This document shows positions 54,959-63,502 of a DNA stretch of 64,000 bases, one piece after another. Under the pieces are notes generated by a model, which saw only the letters and a program-made list of their open reading frames with translations, did not search any database and was not told the DNA's origin. Origin of the DNA: Pseudomonadota bacterium (GTDB lineage Bacteria > Pseudomonadota > Alphaproteobacteria > Geminicoccales > Geminicoccaceae); the NCBI GenBank assembly GCA_030549795.1, contig JAUQQO010000021.1, positions 1 to 64,000 of the forward strand, read 5' to 3'. The position numbers and the translations under genes are program-made. Position 1 is the first letter of the stretch. The number at the start of each line of letters is the position of its first letter.

Positions 54959-56316
54959 GTACCACCGCTTCCGTCTGCGACGCGCTCCTGCTCACCGGTC
55001 CCTTAGGCGCGGGCAAGACGACGCTCATCGAGCGTTCGCTTGTGCCCGCGCTTTCGGGGCGGCGGCTGGTCGTGCTGGTCAACGACGCGGGGTCGCTGCC
55101 CTTCGACGGCATGCTCTTGGGCGCCACGGGGATCCCGATCCGCGCGGTGGCGGAAGGTTGTTTTTGCTGTCATGCCGGCGGGCGCATGCTCGAGGCGCTG
55201 GCCGAGATCCGCGATCGGCTGGCCCCCGAGCTCCTGCTCCTCGAAGGCTCCGGTCTATCGCCGCCGGCGCCGCTCGCAGCTGCTCTCGCAAGCGAGGGGT
55301 ACCGTCTTTTGGGGACGATCGGGGTGTTGGCAGCATCGCAACTCCCGCGGCTGTCGCGCGATCCGCTCGTGCGGGCGCAGCTTGCCGCGGCGGGTCTGAT
55401 CGTGCTCACCGGCGCCGAAGGGCTCGATCGCGCCGCCTTCGCGGCGGCGCGGTCACTTCTGCGCTCGCTCACCCCAGCTTCAGTGCTGCCGGCGTTCGAA
55501 GGGGTAATACGCGGCCCGCTCGCTCTTCTCTTGGCTCCGGGAACCGGGAGCGCGGCGCTGGAACACGGCGCGCTGCACGCGGGTATCGCGACCGTGACCG
55601 TCACGGTCGCCGGTTTGCCGCGGCGGGGCGAGCTGTGTGCCTGGCTGGCGGCCGCCCCGCCTTCGGTGCTGCGGGTCAAGGGGTTGATCCAATGCGCCGA
55701 GCACGCGGCACCGCTCGCGCTCAACCATGCGCTCGCGCAAACCGATCTGCGGCCGCTCGCGGCGCGCGACGCGCCGGGACTTTGGGTCGCATACGAGGGG
55801 GCGCTGCCCGAGGCCTGGCTCGCCGCGCGGCCTAAGGGCGTACGCGCCGACGATTGGGCCGCGCTTGAGGATTGCCTCGTGCCGCTTGGGGCGTGCGATG
55901 CGCGCACGGGTGCGGCCTTTATCGCGGGAGCGCGCGTCGAGCCGCTGGCCGCGGCAGAGGCGTTGCTCGATCGCCTCGTCGCCGCCCGCCGGGTGGCGGT
56001 GCTGACCACGCCCGTGATGCGTACCGTCGTCGAAGCGTGCTGGGGTGGGCTCGTCGATGACATCCGCAGCCTTCCCGATGCCCGCTATACGACCCTCGAC
56101 CGCACGGTGGGCGAACTCGACGCCGATCTGCTGGTCCTTACCGGGATGCCGGATGCGCTCGCCGAGCGGATCGCCGAGCAGGCTCGAGACCGCGCCACGG
56201 TGCACCTCGCCCGACGCTTCGCCTTGCCCGGCCCGAGCGTGTCGATGCGGATCGAGCCCAAGCAGGAGGCGGCACTGGCTCAGTGCGCCCGCCGGGAGGC
56301 GCGCTCAGGCCGCTAG
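54955..56316 (+). CDS. Divergent CobW/COG0523-family P-loop protein with extra C-terminal domain
   Basis: 453 residues. The P-loop is G15-PLGAGKT22 and the metal-binding CxCC motif is C69-F-C71-C72, both diagnostic of CobW-family G3E GTPases that deliver zinc, cobalt or other metals. Other parts are altered: switch I reads VNDAGSLPFDG, the SGLADP block is GSGLSPP, and the NKxD base-recognition motif appears as TGAEGLD. The C-terminal 110 residues (from about 345) do not look like the usual CobW C-domain and I do not recognise them. The GTG start overlaps the propeller stop, so the two proteins are made together and probably serve one metal-handling task. Confidence 0.75.
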   Translation: MSTTASVCDALLLTGPLGAGKTTLIERSLVPALSGRRLVVLVNDAGSLPFDGMLLGATGIPIRAVAEGCFCCHAGGRMLEALAEIRDRLAPELLLLEGSGLSPPAPLAAALASEGYRLLGTIGVLAASQLPRLSRDPLVRAQLAAAGLIVLTGAEGLDRAAFAAARSLLRSLTPASVLPAFEGVIRGPLALLLAPGTGSAALEHGALHAGIATVTVTVAGLPRRGELCAWLAAAPPSVLRVKGLIQCAEHAAPLALNHALAQTDLRPLAARDAPGLWVAYEGALPEAWLAARPKGVRADDWAALEDCLVPLGACDARTGAAFIAGARVEPLAAAEALLDRLVAARRVAVLTTPVMRTVVEACWGGLVDDIRSLPDARYTTLDRTVGELDADLLVLTGMPDALAERIAEQARDRATVHLARRFALPGPSVSMRIEPKQEAALAQCARREARSGR

Positions 56317-57704
56317 CGGCCGAGCAGCCGCGGCAGGCCGAGGGTGAGCAGCGGGAACAGCAACAAGAGCGCGATGCGCAGGCCCTCGCTCGCCAAAAAC
56401 GGCAGCACCCCGCGCACGGTTTCGCGCATCGGCACCTGCGGGGCGAGCGAGCCGATGATGAACAGGTTCAATCCAACCGGCGGAGTGATGAGGCCGAGCT
56501 CGACCACCACCAGGGCGAGGATCCCGAACCAGATCTTGAGGTCTTCGGCATCGAGGCCGAAGGCGGCGGCAGAGGCGGTCACGTCCTCGCCACCGTTGAG
56601 CTCGAGAAGCACCGGCCAGAAGAACGGCAAAACGACGACGATCATCGACAAGGATTCGAGAAAACATCCGAGTACGATCAGCAAGATCAGCATGGAGATC
56701 AGCACGAGCCAGGGATCGAACCCGGAATGCGCCGCCCAAGAGGCGATCGCAGCGGGTAGGCCGGTGCGGGCGAAAAAGCCCTTGAGCACCTCTGCTGCGA
56801 ACAAAATGAAATAGATCATCGCGGAAGTGACGGCAGTATCGAGTACCGCCCGGCCGATTTCCCGCTTACCGAGCCCGCCCAGGCCCAAAGCGCGCAACAC
56901 AAGACCATAGAGGAGGACGAGGCAAACCCCGACCCCGGCCGCCGGGGTGGGGGTGAAAAGACCAACCCCGAGTCCCAAGATGATCGCCCCGAACAAGAGG
57001 AGGACCGGGATAAGGCGCGTGAGCGCCAAGCGACGCTCGGCGGCGGAAAGGGCTGGGGCTTCGGGAGCGCAAGCGGGATCGCGTCGGACGGTGAGCGCGA
57101 CGACGGCGAGGAAAAAGACGACGGCGAGCAGTCCCGGCACGATCGCCGCCTGGAACATCTTGAGGATCGAGGCCTCGACCACGATCGCGTAGATGACGAG
57201 CGGCACCGAGGGCGGGATGAGAATGCCGAGCGTGCCGCCGGCAGCGAGCGTGCCCGTCGCCAACCGGCCATGATAGCCGAGGCGTTGCAACTCCGGCAAC
57301 GCCACGCGACCCATGGTGGAGGCGGTGGCGAGCGACGAGCCGCACACGGCACCGAAGCCGGCACAGGCACCGATCGCCGCCATCGCCACGCCGCCGCGAA
57401 GACGGCCCACGAGCACTTGGATGCCCACGAACAGGTCACGGGCGAGTCCGCCATGGCTCGCGAGATAGCCCATGAGCACGAACAGCGGCACGACCGAGAG
57501 GTCGTAGGATGCAACGGTGTTCCAAAACAGCGTCTTGAACTGGCGCAAATAGGGCTCGAAGCGCAAAAACGGAACGACGAGCGAGAGCACGAAGCTGCCG
57601 CCGATCCCGACCAGGAACATCGCCACGGCCACCGGCAGGCGGAGGAGCAAGAGGACGAGAAGGGCGATGAGCGCCCCCAACCCCACGAGTTCGCGGTCGC
57701 TCAC
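56313..57704 (-). CDS. dctM: TRAP transporter large permease DctM (system 2)
   Basis: 463 residues, about 12 helices, with LPVAVAMFLVGIGGSFVLSL near the N-terminus, CGSSLATASTMGRVALPELQRLGYHGRLATGTLAAGGTLGILIPPSVPLVIYA, and LITPPVGLNLFIIG near the end. The GTG start overlaps the dctQ stop (GTGA). It is last in a dctP-dctQ-dctM operon transcribed divergently from pobA, and its 3' end overlaps the end of the CobW-like gene by 4 bp. Confidence 0.94.
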   Translation of the reverse strand: MSDRELVGLGALIALLVLLLLRLPVAVAMFLVGIGGSFVLSLVVPFLRFEPYLRQFKTLFWNTVASYDLSVVPLFVLMGYLASHGGLARDLFVGIQVLVGRLRGGVAMAAIGACAGFGAVCGSSLATASTMGRVALPELQRLGYHGRLATGTLAAGGTLGILIPPSVPLVIYAIVVEASILKMFQAAIVPGLLAVVFFLAVVALTVRRDPACAPEAPALSAAERRLALTRLIPVLLLFGAIILGLGVGLFTPTPAAGVGVCLVLLYGLVLRALGLGGLGKREIGRAVLDTAVTSAMIYFILFAAEVLKGFFARTGLPAAIASWAAHSGFDPWLVLISMLILLIVLGCFLESLSMIVVVLPFFWPVLLELNGGEDVTASAAAFGLDAEDLKIWFGILALVVVELGLITPPVGLNLFIIGSLAPQVPMRETVRGVLPFLASEGLRIALLLLFPLLTLGLPRLLGR

Positions 57705-58177
57705 GATGAGGATCCGGCGCGCAGTTGTCGGGCCGCAACCGCTGCCCAGAGCAGAAGTGCCAAGAGCGCAGGAACGAAAAACGGCCATTCCGGCCAGCCG
57801 AGGACACTTGCGATGCGTCCATCGGCACGGGTCTCGAGAAGGCCTTGGAAGTGCCAGAAGGCGAGGAAGAGGGCGATCGCGGCGGTCAAGGCGACGCCCA
57901 AATGCTCGAGCGCGGCTCGGACGGGAGCCGGCAACCATTCCGCCAACAGCTCGACGGCGACATGGCCGCGGCGCAGCTGACACCAGGGAAAGAGCAGGGG
58001 CACCGCGGCGCTCACCAACAGCCGCACGAGGTCTTCATAGCCTCGAACCACGCCGAACTGTCCCGGTGCCACCATGTCGAGCCCGGTGAGGAGGACGTTG
58101 ATGCCGGTAAGGGCAGCGATCGCGAGCAGGACGGTCCCGCCTGCGATCGCGAAGGCAGCCGCAAGACGCTCGAGCAC
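57701..58177 (-). CDS. dctQ: TRAP transporter small permease DctQ (system 2)
   Basis: 158 residues, four membrane helices, with the family pattern GYEDLVRLLVSAAVPLLFPWCQLRRGHVAVELLAEWLP. The GTG start lies 43 bp after the binding-protein stop; the stop overlaps dctM. Confidence 0.9.
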   Translation of the reverse strand: MLERLAAAFAIAGGTVLLAIAALTGINVLLTGLDMVAPGQFGVVRGYEDLVRLLVSAAVPLLFPWCQLRRGHVAVELLAEWLPAPVRAALEHLGVALTAAIALFLAFWHFQGLLETRADGRIASVLGWPEWPFFVPALLALLLWAAVAARQLRAGSSS

Positions 58178-58220
58178 GAGCCCGACCTCTCGACCGCGGT
58201 CGCCTTAAGCCTTTGCGCGC

Positions 58221-59255
58221 TCAGTGGCTGTGGCGGGCCACCGCTTCGCGCGCTGCCTTCACGAGCGCTTCGGCGTCGATACCCTTGGCCTTGGTTTCGG
58301 CGATCCAGCGCTGAACCACCGCTTCCGCCTTCTCGTCGAAGGCTTTTTGCGCCTCGGCCGAGATCCGGATCAGCTGACCGCCTGCCTTCTCCAGGGCAGC
58401 GATGCCGGGTTGCTCGACATCGTCCCACACTTGGCCGATCTCAGCGGCGATGTTCTTGCCCGAATGTTGATCGATGACCGCCTTAAGGTCGGGGGGCAGG
58501 GACTCGTAGCGCTTCTTGTTCATGGTGAAGATGAACACCGCGGTCCCGAAACGCACGCCCTCGGCACCGATGGTCGCGAACTTGACGAGCTCGGGAACTT
58601 TAAGGGGTGTGGCGACCTCGAAGGGGATGAGGGTGGCATCGACGGTGCCCTTTGAGAGCGCCTGTGGCAGCTCGGGGACCGGCATCGACACCGGCTGTGC
58701 TCCCCAGCTCTCGATCAGCATCGCGCCGGTGCGCGAAGGCACCCGGATCTTGAGCCCGGCGAGATCGGACAAGGCCCGGATGGGCTTGTTGACCGAGAAG
58801 ATCACCTGACCCGCGTGGGTGTGGATGAGGATGGGATGGGTGTCGGCGAAATCGGCCCCGATCCGATCCATGAGATCCTGGATGGCGAGTGTGGTGGCTT
58901 TCGCACTGCCGCGGTGCACGCCGGGCAGTTCGAACACTTCCGCGCGCGGGAAAGCCCCGGGGGTGTAGCCCGCCACCGTCCAAACGATATCCGCCACCCC
59001 ATCGCGCGCCTGGCTGTAGAGCTCGGCCGGCTTGCCGCCTAGGGCCATGGACGGAAAGATCTCGATCTTGATCCGACCCTTAGATGCCGCTTCGACCTTC
59101 TTCGCCCACGGCTCGAAGAAGGCGGTCTGCGCCGGCGCCTTGGGTCCCAAAAAATGGTGCAAGGTGAGGGTAACTTCCGCGGCGCCCGCGCCTTTGCCGA
59201 TCATCGCCACGAGCGCGCTCGCCACCATCGCACCGAACAGGCGGGCTTTGACCAT
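58221..59255 (-). CDS. dctP: TRAP transporter substrate-binding protein DctP (system 2)
   Basis: 344 residues with a signal peptide (residues 1-25, ending GAGA-A). The mature protein begins VTLTLHHFLGPKAPAQ and shows SKGRIKIEIFPSMALGGKPAELYSQARDGVADIVWT and LAGLKIRVPSRTGAMLIESWGAQPVSMPVPELPQALSKGTVDATLIPFE, which contains the conserved Arg that grips a carboxylate. GGGAGG lies 9 nt before the ATG. Its divergent neighbour pobA suggests an aromatic acid such as 4-hydroxybenzoate as substrate, which is inference. Confidence 0.9.
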   Translation of the reverse strand: MVKARLFGAMVASALVAMIGKGAGAAEVTLTLHHFLGPKAPAQTAFFEPWAKKVEAASKGRIKIEIFPSMALGGKPAELYSQARDGVADIVWTVAGYTPGAFPRAEVFELPGVHRGSAKATTLAIQDLMDRIGADFADTHPILIHTHAGQVIFSVNKPIRALSDLAGLKIRVPSRTGAMLIESWGAQPVSMPVPELPQALSKGTVDATLIPFEVATPLKVPELVKFATIGAEGVRFGTAVFIFTMNKKRYESLPPDLKAVIDQHSGKNIAAEIGQVWDDVEQPGIAALEKAGGQLIRISAEAQKAFDEKAEAVVQRWIAETKAKGIDAEALVKAAREAVARHSH

Positions 59256-59334
59256 CGACCCGTGCCTCCCATCCTCGACCAACAGCGTGGAGTGTGGCAG
59301 ATCGCCTGCGTGCTTGCCAAGTCGGAGGACGGCG

Positions 59335-60522
59335 ATGGCCAAGCAACTTACGACCCGCGTTGCGATCGTGGGCTCGGGTCCGGCCGGACTGCTGTTGGGT
59401 CAGCTGCTCTTCAATGCCGGCATCGACAATGTGATCGTCGAGCGGCGGCCGCTTGCCCGCGTTCTCGCGCGCATCCGCGCCGGCGTGTTGGAAGAGAGTA
59501 CGGTGCGCGTGCTCGAAGCGGCCGGGGTCGCCGATCGCCTCCACCGCGAAGGCCTCGTGCACGAAGGCATCGAGATCGCCGTTGCCGGGGCGCGCCGGCG
59601 TATCGATTTCAAGCGGCTGACCGGCAAAAAGGTGGTGGTGTACGGCCAGACCGAGGTCACCAAGGACCTGGTGGCAGCGCGCGCGAACGCTGGCCTTCCC
59701 ATCCTCGACGAAGCGCAGGACGTTTTACCGGTCGATCTCGAAAGCGATCGGCCGAAAGTGCTCTTCCGCCGCCACGGCGAGAGCTTTGAGCTCGTGTGTG
59801 AGATCGTCGCTGGCTGCGATGGCTTTCACGGCGTCTGCCGCAGCCGCATTCCCGCAGAGCGGCTTAAAACCTTCGAGCGCATCTACCCCTTCGGCTGGCT
59901 CGGCATCCTTGCGCATGCGCGACCGGTGTCGGAGGAGCTCATCTATGCCTATTCCGAGCGCGGCTTCGCACTCTTCTCCATGCGCTCGCCTACGGTTTCG
60001 CGTCTTTACGTGCAGTGCGATCCCAACGATACGCCGCAAGCTTGGACGGACGAGCGCGTGTACGATGAGCTTGCGGCGCGCATCGGGCCCGAGATCGCAG
60101 CACGGCTCGAGCGCGCGCCCTCGGTGGAAAAGAGCGTCACCCAGATGCGCAGCTTCGTCGCCGAGCCGATGCGCTTCGGCCGGCTCGTCCTCGCGGGCGA
60201 TGCCGCCCACATCGTGCCGCCTACCGGGGCCAAGGGGCTCAACCTCGCAGTCGCCGATGTCGCCCTGCTCGCTCCGGCATTGGTGGCGTTTCTTAAAGAG
60301 AATGATCCGCGCCCGCTCGACGCCTATTCGTCGAAAGCGCTTGCGCGGGTGTGGAAGGCGGAGCGCTTTTCCTGGTGGATGACTTCGCTTCTCCACAAAT
60401 TCCCGGAAGGTGATCCCTTCCGCGACCGCCTGCAGCGTGCCGAACTCGACTATCTGTTCGATTCAGAGGCTATGCAAAAGGTCTTGGCGGAAAACTACGT
60501 CGGGCTTCCACTTCCTGTGTAA
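59335..60522 (+). CDS. pobA: 4-hydroxybenzoate 3-monooxygenase PobA
   Basis: FAD-dependent hydroxylase converting 4-hydroxybenzoate to protocatechuate with NAD(P)H and O2. 395 residues with the FAD motif VGSGPAGLLLGQLL, RIRAGVLEESTV (substrate/FAD region), the DG motif CDGFHGVCR and the GD motif AGDAAHIVPPTGAKGLNLAVADV. GGAGG lies 6 nt before the ATG. No protocatechuate pathway genes or PobR-type regulator are in the window. It is divergent from TRAP system 2 with only 79 bp between the start codons. Confidence 0.93.
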   Translation: MAKQLTTRVAIVGSGPAGLLLGQLLFNAGIDNVIVERRPLARVLARIRAGVLEESTVRVLEAAGVADRLHREGLVHEGIEIAVAGARRRIDFKRLTGKKVVVYGQTEVTKDLVAARANAGLPILDEAQDVLPVDLESDRPKVLFRRHGESFELVCEIVAGCDGFHGVCRSRIPAERLKTFERIYPFGWLGILAHARPVSEELIYAYSERGFALFSMRSPTVSRLYVQCDPNDTPQAWTDERVYDELAARIGPEIAARLERAPSVEKSVTQMRSFVAEPMRFGRLVLAGDAAHIVPPTGAKGLNLAVADVALLAPALVAFLKENDPRPLDAYSSKALARVWKAERFSWWMTSLLHKFPEGDPFRDRLQRAELDYLFDSEAMQKVLAENYVGLPLPV

Positions 60523-60534
60523 CGGGTTGGTTCG

Positions 60535-61344
60535 GTGCGACGCTTTCCCCCTGAACGCATCGTCTGTCTTACCGAAGAGACGGTCGAAACGCTCTATCTT
60601 TTGGGGGAGGACCATCGCATCGTCGGGGTTTCGGGCTATGCCGTCCGTCCGCCTCAGGTGCGGCGAGAAAAGCCGCGGGTAAGCGCCTTCACGAGTGCCA
60701 ACCTCGACAAGATCCTCGCGCTCGAGCCCGACCTTGTGCTCACCTTTTCGGATCTCCAGGCCGAGATCGCGCGCGATCTTATTAAAGCCGGCGTTGCGGT
60801 GCATGCCTTCAACCAGCGCGATCTCGCCGGCATCTTCGCCATGATCCGCACGCTCGGTGCGCTCGTGGGCGCGTCAGCGAAGGCGGAAGCGCTGGCGCGT
60901 TCGCTCGAGGCACGGGTCGCGCGCGTGCAAGCCGCCACCGCCGGAAAGCAGCCGCTTCGGGTCTGGTTCGAGGAATGGGACGAGCCCTTGATCTCGGGCA
61001 TCGGCTGGGTTTCGGAGCTGATCGCGGTAGCGGGCGGCCGCGACGTCTTTCCCGAACTCGCCGAGCACAAGTCGGCCAAGGATCGGATCGTCGATCCGGC
61101 GCGGGTGATCGCGGCCGCGCCCGAGGTGATCCTCGCCTCCTGGTGCGGCAAGAAAGTCCGGCCCGAGAAGATCGCGGCACGGCCCGGCTGGGAGGCGATC
61201 CCGGCCGTGCGCGAGGGCCGCATCCACTCCATCCCCTCACCGATCATCCTCCAGCCCGGCCCGGCGGCGCTCACCGACGGGCTCGATGCCATCCTCGTGG
61301 CGCTCTGGGGCGCGGAGGAGGGCCGGCGGCTCGCTCGAGGCTGA
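60535..61344 (+). CDS. BtuF-like periplasmic-binding-fold protein without signal peptide
   Basis: 269 residues of the PF01497 family (cobalamin/siderophore-binding). RIVCLTEETVETLYLLGEDHRIVGVSGYAV, LDKILALEPDLVLTFSDLQ, GWVSELIAVAGGRDVFPEL and REGRIHSIPSPIILQPGPA are typical of BtuF-like cobalamin-binding proteins. The GTG-started protein begins MRRFPPERIVCL with no export signal, so it is predicted cytoplasmic, as some of these orphan forms are. It is 12 bp behind pobA and has no ABC transporter nearby. The ligand is unknown. Confidence 0.8.
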   Translation: MRRFPPERIVCLTEETVETLYLLGEDHRIVGVSGYAVRPPQVRREKPRVSAFTSANLDKILALEPDLVLTFSDLQAEIARDLIKAGVAVHAFNQRDLAGIFAMIRTLGALVGASAKAEALARSLEARVARVQAATAGKQPLRVWFEEWDEPLISGIGWVSELIAVAGGRDVFPELAEHKSAKDRIVDPARVIAAAPEVILASWCGKKVRPEKIAARPGWEAIPAVREGRIHSIPSPIILQPGPAALTDGLDAILVALWGAEEGRRLARG

Positions 61345-61355
61345 GCGGACCGGAT

Positions 61356-62702
61356 TCAGGTGGGAAGCGCGATGCGTGCCTCCACCCCGCCCGCCGCACC
61401 GGGCAGAGGCGAGACCAGCGCGAGCCGCGCCCCGCTGCGCGCCGCCGCGGTGCGGGCGATCAAAAGGCCGAGGCCGGTGCCGCCGGTCGCAGCCGTCGCG
61501 GGCGCCGGCGCATCGGCGCGGAGTGTGGGCGGCAACGCCGGTCCGGGGTTGCGGATCCGAACCCGCCCCGGCGCGTCGACGGCGAGCACGACCGGGCCCT
61601 CGGGATCGCCGTGGCGCAGCGCGTTCTCGAGCAGGTTGCGCAGGATCAGCGCGAAGGCGTCCGGATCGATCCGCCCGACCAGCGTCGCGGGATCGCCCTC
61701 GAGGGCGATCCGCCCGACCGGCAGGCCGGCCCGGCCGAGATCGTCGAGCACGAGCCGGAGCACGGGGCCGAGCCGGACCGGCGCGTCGGGGCGGCTCGCC
61801 GACCGCTCGGCGCGGGCGAGATCGAGCACCTGTTCGACCAGCCGGCGCAGGCGCGCGAGCGCCGCCTCGATCCGCACCACCCGATCGCGCACCGGCCCGG
61901 GCCCGAGCTCGGCCGCGAGCCGCTGGGCCTGGGCGAGCGCCCCGGCGAGCGGGGTGCGGAGCTCGTGGGCACCCGCGCGCGCGAAGGCCCGCTCGCTCGC
62001 GAGCGCGCGGCCGAGCCGGGCCAAGAGCCGGTCGACCGAGGCGGCGATCGGGGCGAGCTCCCGCGGTAGATCGGGCCGCCCCACGGGCTCGAGCCGGTGC
62101 TCGTCGCGGACGGCGATCTCGGCCGCGAGGGTCTCGACCGGCCGGAGCGTCCAGCGGACGACCCGGCGGGCGAGCAGGACGAGGGCCGGCAGGAGGGCCA
62201 GAAGCGGGGCGAGAAGGAGGAAGCTCGCCCAGAGGGCGGCGTCGCGGCGGTGGGCGAGCGGCTCGGCGACCTGCAGGAACAGGGTCTCGGAGATCGCGGG
62301 CTCGGTGTAGATCCGAAGCCCCCCGCCCTCGGCGAAGCCGCGGGCGAGCGGGACGGGAAAGGGCGCCTCCGGCGCCTCGTGCGAGCGCAACAACACCCGA
62401 CCCGCGGCATCGCGCAGCTGGTAGACGACCCGCTCGCCGTGCTCGGCCACCCGGGCGGCGCGGCGGACCCGCTGGGTGCGTCCTTCCTCCCCCGCTTCGG
62501 GCGCGGCCTCGAGCGTGATCAGGGTGTCGAGGGCGAGCGGCAGGAGCCGCTGCGCGGTCTCCTGGAGTGCCCCGTCGAGGGCCTCGGCCAGCTCGCGGCG
62601 GATCACCCAGGCACCGGCCGCAGCGGCGGCGAGCCAGGCGAGCCCGACGGCGAGCGAGAGCGTGAGCGTGAGGCGTCGGACGAGGCTCGCCGGTCGGTTC
62701 AT
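61356..62702 (-). CDS. Two-component sensor histidine kinase (QseC/TctE-like)
   Basis: 448 residues. Membrane helices lie at about 13-33 and 157-177 flanking a periplasmic domain, followed by HAMP and HisKA with H246 in AHELRTPLAG, and a HATPase domain with the N box LRNLLENALRHG and GGTGLGLLIAR. All catalytic boxes are visible. The ATG overlaps the response-regulator stop (ATGA). It is unusually GC-rich for the window: one sampled 60-bp line (62161-62220) is 77 percent GC. Together with its regulator it probably controls the divergent PepSY/cytochrome b561 genes. Confidence 0.93.
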   Translation of the reverse strand: MNRPASLVRRLTLTLSLAVGLAWLAAAAAGAWVIRRELAEALDGALQETAQRLLPLALDTLITLEAAPEAGEEGRTQRVRRAARVAEHGERVVYQLRDAAGRVLLRSHEAPEAPFPVPLARGFAEGGGLRIYTEPAISETLFLQVAEPLAHRRDAALWASFLLLAPLLALLPALVLLARRVVRWTLRPVETLAAEIAVRDEHRLEPVGRPDLPRELAPIAASVDRLLARLGRALASERAFARAGAHELRTPLAGALAQAQRLAAELGPGPVRDRVVRIEAALARLRRLVEQVLDLARAERSASRPDAPVRLGPVLRLVLDDLGRAGLPVGRIALEGDPATLVGRIDPDAFALILRNLLENALRHGDPEGPVVLAVDAPGRVRIRNPGPALPPTLRADAPAPATAATGGTGLGLLIARTAAARSGARLALVSPLPGAAGGVEARIALPT

Positions 62703-63358
62703 CGGCCCTTGAGCCGGTAGCCGAGCCCGCGGACGGTCTCGATCGTCTCGGCACCGAGCTTCTTGCGCAGCCGGCTCACCGCGACCTCGACCGCGTTGCT
62801 CTCGACCTCCTCGCCCATCGGATAGAGGAGCTCCTCGAGCCGCTCCTTGGCGACGATCGCCCCGGGCCGGAGCGCGAGTGCCTCGAGCAACGCCCATTCA
62901 CGCGCCGAGAGCGGCACCGGCGCGCCGTCTTTGGTGACGATCCGCCGGGCCCGATCGATCAGGAGCGGGCCGATCTCGAGCAGCGGGTTGGGATCGCCCG
63001 CATAGCGGCGGGCGACGGCGGCGACCCGGGCGGCGAGCTCGCCGAGATCGAAGGGCTTGACGAGATAATCGTCGGCGCCGGCCTCGAGCCCGGCGATCCG
63101 CTCGCTCACCCGATCGCGGGCGGTGAGCACGAGAACCGGCGTCGTGTCGCCACGGGCCCGCAGCCGCTTCAGGAAGGCGAGGCCGTCGCCGTCCGGCAGG
63201 CCGAGATCGAGGAGGACGAGATCGTAGGGCACGGCGCGCAGCGCCGCCTCGGCCTCGGCCAGTCGGGTCTGCCAATCGACGGCATGGGCGAGGCCCGCCA
63301 GATGGTCGCGGACCGCCTCGCCGAGGGCCGGATCGTCCTCGATCAAGAGGATGCGCAT
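62699..63358 (-). CDS. OmpR-family response regulator
   Basis: 219 residues. The receiver domain has D51 in LLDLGLPDG, the acidic pair E7-D8-D9 and K101 in VKPFD. The C-terminal winged helix includes LSAREWALLEALALRPG and VEVAVSRLRKKLGAETIETVRGLGYRL. It resembles QseB/PmrA/TctD. It is first gene of the regulator-kinase operon, with 144 bp between its start and the divergent PepSY gene, which contains repeated CGTCAGC heptamers. Confidence 0.95.
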   Translation of the reverse strand: MRILLIEDDPALGEAVRDHLAGLAHAVDWQTRLAEAEAALRAVPYDLVLLDLGLPDGDGLAFLKRLRARGDTTPVLVLTARDRVSERIAGLEAGADDYLVKPFDLGELAARVAAVARRYAGDPNPLLEIGPLLIDRARRIVTKDGAPVPLSAREWALLEALALRPGAIVAKERLEELLYPMGEEVESNAVEVAVSRLRKKLGAETIETVRGLGYRLKGR

Positions 63359-63416
63359 CGATTCCGAACGCCCGAACGAACGTCCTCCGAGCCTCGGACA
63401 GCGAGCTTACCGGAGC

Positions 63417-63455
63417 CTGACGATGCGAGGCCATGCCCGTCAGCTCGCCGTCAGC
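63417..63455. promoter_or_regulatory. Candidate response-regulator operator with CGTCAGC repeats
   Basis: CGTCAGC occurs at 63438-63444 and again at 63449-63455, a direct repeat with an 11-bp period, the geometry used by OmpR-family regulators. A third copy in inverse orientation (CTGACG) lies at 63417-63422. The cluster is 48 bp before the PepSY gene start and in the only intergenic gap between it and the regulator gene. Confidence 0.55.
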
Positions 63456-63502
63456 ACGCGCACCGATGTTCGGGCCGTCCGCAAGCCAAGGAGGAACGGA
63501 CG

